This document shows, one piece after another, positions 7,195 to 10,200 of a stretch of 10,200 bases of DNA (position 1 is its first letter; each line of letters begins with the position of its first letter). The DNA lies in assembly GCA_031424915.1 (NCBI GenBank), contig JANPII010000046.1, positions 1-10,200 of the forward strand, given 5' to 3'. This stretch comes from JANPII01 sp031424915 (GTDB lineage Bacteria > Pseudomonadota > Alphaproteobacteria > Rickettsiales > Midichloriaceae). The position numbers and the translations under genes are program-made. The notes under the pieces are model-generated. The model made no database searches. It saw only the letters and a list, made by a program, of their open reading frames with translations, and was not told the DNA's origin.

Positions 7195-7845
7195 ATGATT
7201 AGAATAAAGCGTAGAGGCCTTATGTTTATTCTGTCTTCCCCTTCTGGAGCGGGTAAGACAACTTTAGCTAGGATGTTATTGCAAAAAGATCGGCACTTAC
7301 ATACATCTATTTCTTATACTACCCGTCCTCCCCGTCCAGGGGAAGTTCATGGTAAAGATTATTATTTTACCGACCATGCTACTTTTAAGCAAATGGTTAA
7401 AGCTGGAGAGTTCCTAGAGTATGCTGAAGTCTTTGGTAACTGTTATGGCACTCCTCGCCACTTTGTAGAGCAGCATTTGCAGCGGGGTGAGGACGTATTG
7501 TTTGATATTGAATGGCAAGGTAACCGCCAGCTCACTGCTATTGCGCGTGATGATGTAGTTAGTGTATTTATCTTTCCACCATCTAAGCAAGATCTACTTA
7601 AAAGATTGCGGGCACGGAACCAAGATTCTGATGAAGTAGTAAGACATAGGATGGAAAAAGCGGATGAGGAAATACGCCATTGGAATGAGTATGACTATAG
7701 TATTATCAATCGAGAAGTGGAAAAAAGCCTCAGTAAGCTGCTGTGGATTTTACGTGCAGAGCGCTTAAAGAAAGCGCGCCGTTTAGGAGTACACGACTAC
7801 GTTGAGCACTTGCTGCAAGAGACGATCAACTATGACCCAGATTAG
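7195..7845 (+). CDS. gmk: Guanylate kinase
   Basis: A 216-residue cytoplasmic enzyme that phosphorylates GMP to GDP with ATP, an essential step of guanine nucleotide synthesis and salvage. The P-loop is SPSGAGKTT (residues 15-23). The GMP-binding segment TTRPPRPGEVHGKDYYF and the EYAEVFGNCYGTP and VLFDIEWQG motifs follow in the usual order. RLRARNQDSDEVVRHRM forms the expected lid region. Length is normal (about 205-220). ATG 7195 is preferred over TTG 7192, directly before it, and over ATG 7222, because homologues carry a few residues before the conserved GLMFILSSPSGAGK strand. The ribosome-binding site is poor. Its last 14 bases overlap rlmE. Confidence 0.95.
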   Translation: MIRIKRRGLMFILSSPSGAGKTTLARMLLQKDRHLHTSISYTTRPPRPGEVHGKDYYFTDHATFKQMVKAGEFLEYAEVFGNCYGTPRHFVEQHLQRGEDVLFDIEWQGNRQLTAIARDDVVSVFIFPPSKQDLLKRLRARNQDSDEVVRHRMEKADEEIRHWNEYDYSIINREVEKSLSKLLWILRAERLKKARRLGVHDYVEHLLQETINYDPD

Positions 7846-8494
7846 CTTTAAAAAACAGCGGATTAAAACAGCCAGCGGCCGCAAAATTTCCTCTACCCTA
7901 TGGTTACAGCGCCATGTTAATGACCGCTATGTAGTAATGGCTAAGAAAGCAGGCTATCGTTCACGTGCTGCCTTTAAGATTTTGCAGATAGACGAAAAGT
8001 TCCATCTATTTCGCCAGTGTCGTACCATAGTTGATTTGGGTGCAGCACCTGGTAGCTGGTTGCAGGTGGCGCAGAAGCATGCTCCTAGGGCTAAGATTAT
8101 TGGTATAGACCTCAAAAGCATGGAAGCTTTGCCAGGCGTCAGTTTATTAGAGGGTGATTTTTGTGATCCTGCTAACCAGGAGCTTATTAGAAACATAGCG
8201 GATGGGGCTATCAGCTTGGTGATGAGCGATATGGCGGCCAACGCCTGTGGTGACCGACAGATAGATCATCTCCGTATTATGGATTTAGTGCATAGCGCCC
8301 TGACCTTTGCCCTAGCTAACCTTGAGCCTGGCGGGGTATTTGTTTCCAAGGTACTGCGTGGTGGGGAGGAAGAGGCACTGCTGCGTGAAGTACGCCGCCA
8401 TTTTGCGCAGGCCAAGTTTTATAAGCCAAATGCCAGTTACGACAATTCTGCTGAATCTTTCATCGTCGCAACTGGCTTTAGGGGTGGTGGTTAG
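7832..8494 (+). CDS. rlmE: 23S rRNA (uridine-2'-O)-methyltransferase RlmE (FtsJ/RrmJ)
   Basis: A 220-residue SAM-dependent enzyme that 2'-O-methylates a uridine in the A-loop of 23S rRNA (U2552 in E. coli), a late step in large-subunit assembly. The SAM-binding motif is VDLGAAPGSWLQVA (67-80), with D93 as the likely acidic residue contacting SAM. The catalytic K-D-K-E tetrad can be mapped by motif: K49 (RSRAAFK), D133 (MSDMAAN), K173 (VSKVLRGG) and E208 (SAESFIVA). The usual DMAPN is DMAAN here, and the region before E208 lacks the common SR pair. ATG 7832 overlaps the end of gmk by 14 bases; an in-frame TTG at 7802 would add ten unconserved residues inside gmk and is rejected. Probably co-transcribed with gmk. 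Confidence 0.93.
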   Translation: MTQISFKKQRIKTASGRKISSTLWLQRHVNDRYVVMAKKAGYRSRAAFKILQIDEKFHLFRQCRTIVDLGAAPGSWLQVAQKHAPRAKIIGIDLKSMEALPGVSLLEGDFCDPANQELIRNIADGAISLVMSDMAANACGDRQIDHLRIMDLVHSALTFALANLEPGGVFVSKVLRGGEEEALLREVRRHFAQAKFYKPNASYDNSAESFIVATGFRGGG

Positions 8495-8505
8495 GTGTAG
8501 AAATA

Positions 8506-10200
8506 TTACTTTGATTGTCCGTATCCTTGTTCTTTGTCCACTGCCCCGTGTTGTTTAAGAAATGCGCAATTAGCCTCCAGCTGGGCTTTGTTTTGTGGGC
8601 CTGGCGCATTAGCTACTTGCTTTAAAGTATCATGAAGCTGTTGGATCTGCTCTTTAGGGGCTTCCCATCCATCAATCTCTATATCCTTTTCTGTTAATAC
8701 CTTAGTCTTTGCCTCTTCCAGGAGCTTTGGTATATCCAATTTGTCCTCTACTTTATCATTCCCTTCAATATCCTTTCGATACTTTGCCATCGTATCTTTC
8801 AACGTATCGACTAAGCCACCCACTTGCTTTTTGGCATCTGGCGGTAATTCTACTTTTTTAAGCTGCGTACCTTTTTCTATCTGATCTAGCAAGCTACCTG
8901 TGCTCGGTGCCTTTGGTGCTTCGTTAGTAGCCGCTGCTTGGACCTGAGGTTCTACCTTAGGCGGTGGTGGCGGTGGAGCAGGCGGAGCTTTGGGTGCAGT
9001 AGGAGGTGGAGATTGCTGCTCTCCCCGTTTTTTCCCCTCTAGTGCAACCAATTGACCTTCAAGGAATTTATGGTTCTTTTGAAGCTGTTTCTTTTCTTCT
9101 GCAGTACTACTAGATTCTACTGCCTTTAATGCATCATAAAGCTTCTGTATTTGTTCTTTAGGGGCTACCTCATCCCAATCGACCTCTATATCTACTTGTG
9201 TTAACTCCTGGGTTTTTGCTTTGTTTTGCAGCTTATTAATATCTAATTGATCAACCTCGTTTTGAGGCACATTGTTATATCGATCCATTATAGTTTTCAC
9301 CTGACCCACTAGACTTCTCGCTAAGTCTGGCCGAGGGGGTGGTGGATCAGATGGCGGTGGTGGAGCAGGTGGTGTTGACGGAGCAGTCACTTCTGGGGCA
9401 GCAGTTGTAGGTTTAACCTCTGGAGCAATTGTAGGCTTAACCTCTGGAGTAAGTGGTGGTGGAGCTTTTTTGACCACCCCAGCAGCAACCGTAGGCTTAA
9501 CCTCTGGAGTAGCTGTAGGTTTAGCCCCTAGAGTAGCTGTAGGCTTAACCTCTGGAGTAGGTGGCGAAGCAGGTGGTGCGACTTTTTTAGGTTCTAGCTG
9601 TGATTGTTGTGGGGCTTGTTCTACTTTTGTTTGTGCTGCTTCTACTGTGAGTTTTATTTCCTTTAATGCCTTTGTTGCCTCTTCTACATTAAGATCATCC
9701 TTACGAAACCATCTTGATGTGGAGTTTGCCTTTAATTCTTTGCTAACACTATCTAAATACTTTTTATCATTGGAGGGTGGCATTCTTGAGGCTATTGTAT
9801 TAAATAGTTCTATACTCTGCCCTGCGTTTAGCTTGTATTTTTGCAATAGCTTAGTAATGCCAGCGGACTGTTCTGGCCGCAAAGTAGCTCCATGCTCAAC
9901 ATATGATTTACCCGCAGGACTCTTAAGCAAATCTTCCATTTCCTTAGTAACCTTTAGGCTATTTTTGCTACCTGATACAAATTTTTGGGCCATAAACTTA
10001 AGTGCTGCTGCGTTTTTTTCATCACTGCCTAACCCCTCAGGAAAATGATTACTAAAAGCCTGCTGTAAGGTCATAGAAACTGATATATAATTTATATTTG
10101 TAGCGCTTTTGATAGGGTCAGTCTTGAACGTCTCCTTGAGTGCAACTGCAGTATCAACAATAACTTTTGCTAATTTAGCATACTCTTCTGGGGATTTACC
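8506..10200 (-). CDS. Large proline-rich repeat protein, partial (runs off right edge), function unknown
   Basis: I do not recognise a family. The reading frame is open from the TAA at 8506-8508 to the last base of the window: at least 564 codons, N-terminus missing. The first in-frame ATG (10074) lacks a ribosome-binding site, and the 42 codons before it continue a similar helical, Lys/Glu-rich composition, so it is unlikely to be the start. Counting from that Met, 1-160 is predicted helical and charged. Residues 167-249 are a Pro/Ala/Thr-rich linker with PEVKPT repeats and poly-Pro runs. Residues 255-344 and 421-510 are two copies of one domain; both contain LDI.KL, DIE.D and APKEQIQ. A second poly-Pro linker (355-375) lies between them. 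No membrane segment is visible. Alternating Pro-rich linkers and small repeat domains resemble secreted effectors or cytoskeleton-binding proteins of intracellular bacteria, but that is inference. Confidence 0.75.
   Translation of the reverse strand, partial: GKSPEEYAKLAKVIVDTAVALKETFKTDPIKSATNINYISVSMTLQQAFSNHFPEGLGSDEKNAAALKFMAQKFVSGSKNSLKVTKEMEDLLKSPAGKSYVEHGATLRPEQSAGITKLLQKYKLNAGQSIELFNTIASRMPPSNDKKYLDSVSKELKANSTSRWFRKDDLNVEEATKALKEIKLTVEAAQTKVEQAPQQSQLEPKKVAPPASPPTPEVKPTATLGAKPTATPEVKPTVAAGVVKKAPPPLTPEVKPTIAPEVKPTTAAPEVTAPSTPPAPPPPSDPPPPRPDLARSLVGQVKTIMDRYNNVPQNEVDQLDINKLQNKAKTQELTQVDIEVDWDEVAPKEQIQKLYDALKAVESSSTAEEKKQLQKNHKFLEGQLVALEGKKRGEQQSPPPTAPKAPPAPPPPPPKVEPQVQAAATNEAPKAPSTGSLLDQIEKGTQLKKVELPPDAKKQVGGLVDTLKDTMAKYRKDIEGNDKVEDKLDIPKLLEEAKTKVLTEKDIEIDGWEAPKEQIQQLHDTLKQVANAPGPQNKAQLEANCAFLKQHGAVDKEQGYGQSK
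8545..8814 (-). repeat. Duplicated protein domain, copy B
   Basis: Encodes residues 421-510 (counted from the Met at 10074) of the proline-rich protein. It matches copy A at 9043-9312: LDIPKL against LDINKL, DIEID against DIEVD, and a shared APKEQIQ motif followed by L.D.LK.V. Small gaps of 1-3 residues separate the matches. The two copies have diverged clearly, so the duplication is not recent. Confidence 0.75.
9043..9312 (-). repeat. Duplicated protein domain, copy A
   Basis: Encodes residues 255-344 of the proline-rich protein and is homologous to copy B at 8545-8814. It is rich in Lys, Gln and Glu, probably helical, and is flanked on both sides by proline-rich linkers. Confidence 0.75.
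9407..9562 (-). repeat. 24-bp short repeats encoding PEVKPT units
   Basis: Five imperfect copies of a 24-bp unit (GTAGG(C/T)TTAACCTCTGGAG plus a variable end, as read on the plus strand) start at 9407, 9431, 9491, 9515 and 9539. Spacing is 24 bp within the groups 9407-9431 and 9491-9539, with a 60-bp step between them. Each encodes an eight-residue step around (T/A)PEVKPT in the proline-rich linker; the 9515 copy is degenerate (GAKPT). The unit is a multiple of three, so copy-number change would keep the frame. Confidence 0.8.

Noticed and set aside
7802..7831. Upstream TTG start for rlmE
   Set aside because: The ten extra residues are only gmk sequence read in another frame and are Cys/Arg-rich, unlike the family N-terminus.
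8322..8558. Plus-strand 78-codon frame spanning the end of rlmE
   Set aside because: It lies within rlmE in another frame and crosses into the convergent gene; no start signal or motif.
9407..9562. CRISPR array
   Set aside because: The repeats are contiguous, without unique spacers, in a coding frame, and encode a periodic proline-rich peptide.
9470..10048. Plus-strand open frame opposite the proline-rich gene (192 codons)
   Set aside because: Its composition (long Gly/Val/Ala and Ser/Cys/Phe runs) is what the antisense of a Pro/Thr/Lys-rich gene gives; no ribosome-binding site or family resemblance.
10072..10074. ATG as start of the proline-rich protein
   Set aside because: No ribosome-binding site precedes it, and the same frame continues open for 42 codons to the window edge with similar composition.

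Overview
The window is AT-rich bacterial DNA from an alphaproteobacterium. The best taxonomic clue is a full-length 'megatron' tail/baseplate gene of the Rhodobacter capsulatus gene transfer agent (RcGTA) type. A TrpX-type ABC importer, a large proline-rich repeat protein of effector-like build and short inverted-repeat elements make a host-associated lineage (Rickettsiales- or Holosporales-like) plausible, but that placement is an inference.

Layout. Positions 1-357 carry no gene but hold a 161-bp MITE-like element (57-217). Positions 358-4083 (minus) encode the 1241-residue megatron protein. A second, 166-bp copy of the same element lies just upstream of that gene (4153-4318), in the same orientation, so the gene is bracketed by the two copies. 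A structured leader of about 180 bp follows, then a tight plus-strand operon (4501-7111) encoding a periplasmic substrate-binding protein, an ATPase and a membrane permease, which together make one ABC importer. The gaps are 2 bp and a TAATG overlap. A good sigma70-type promoter (7136-7164) then precedes gmk (guanylate kinase) and rlmE (23S rRNA 2'-O-methyltransferase), which overlap by 14 bp. Convergent to rlmE, with an 11-bp gap, is a long minus-strand gene for a proline-rich protein with two copies of a domain of roughly 90 residues. Its reading frame stays open to the right edge of the window, so the gene is partial here.

How the genes relate. The ABC genes are one functional unit. gmk and rlmE are housekeeping genes probably sharing a transcript. 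The megatron gene stands alone: the GTA genes that normally precede it are absent, and an ABC operon on the opposite strand takes their place. The least explained parts are the inverted-repeat elements with an identical 53-bp core, the leader before the ABC operon, and the repeat protein at the right edge.
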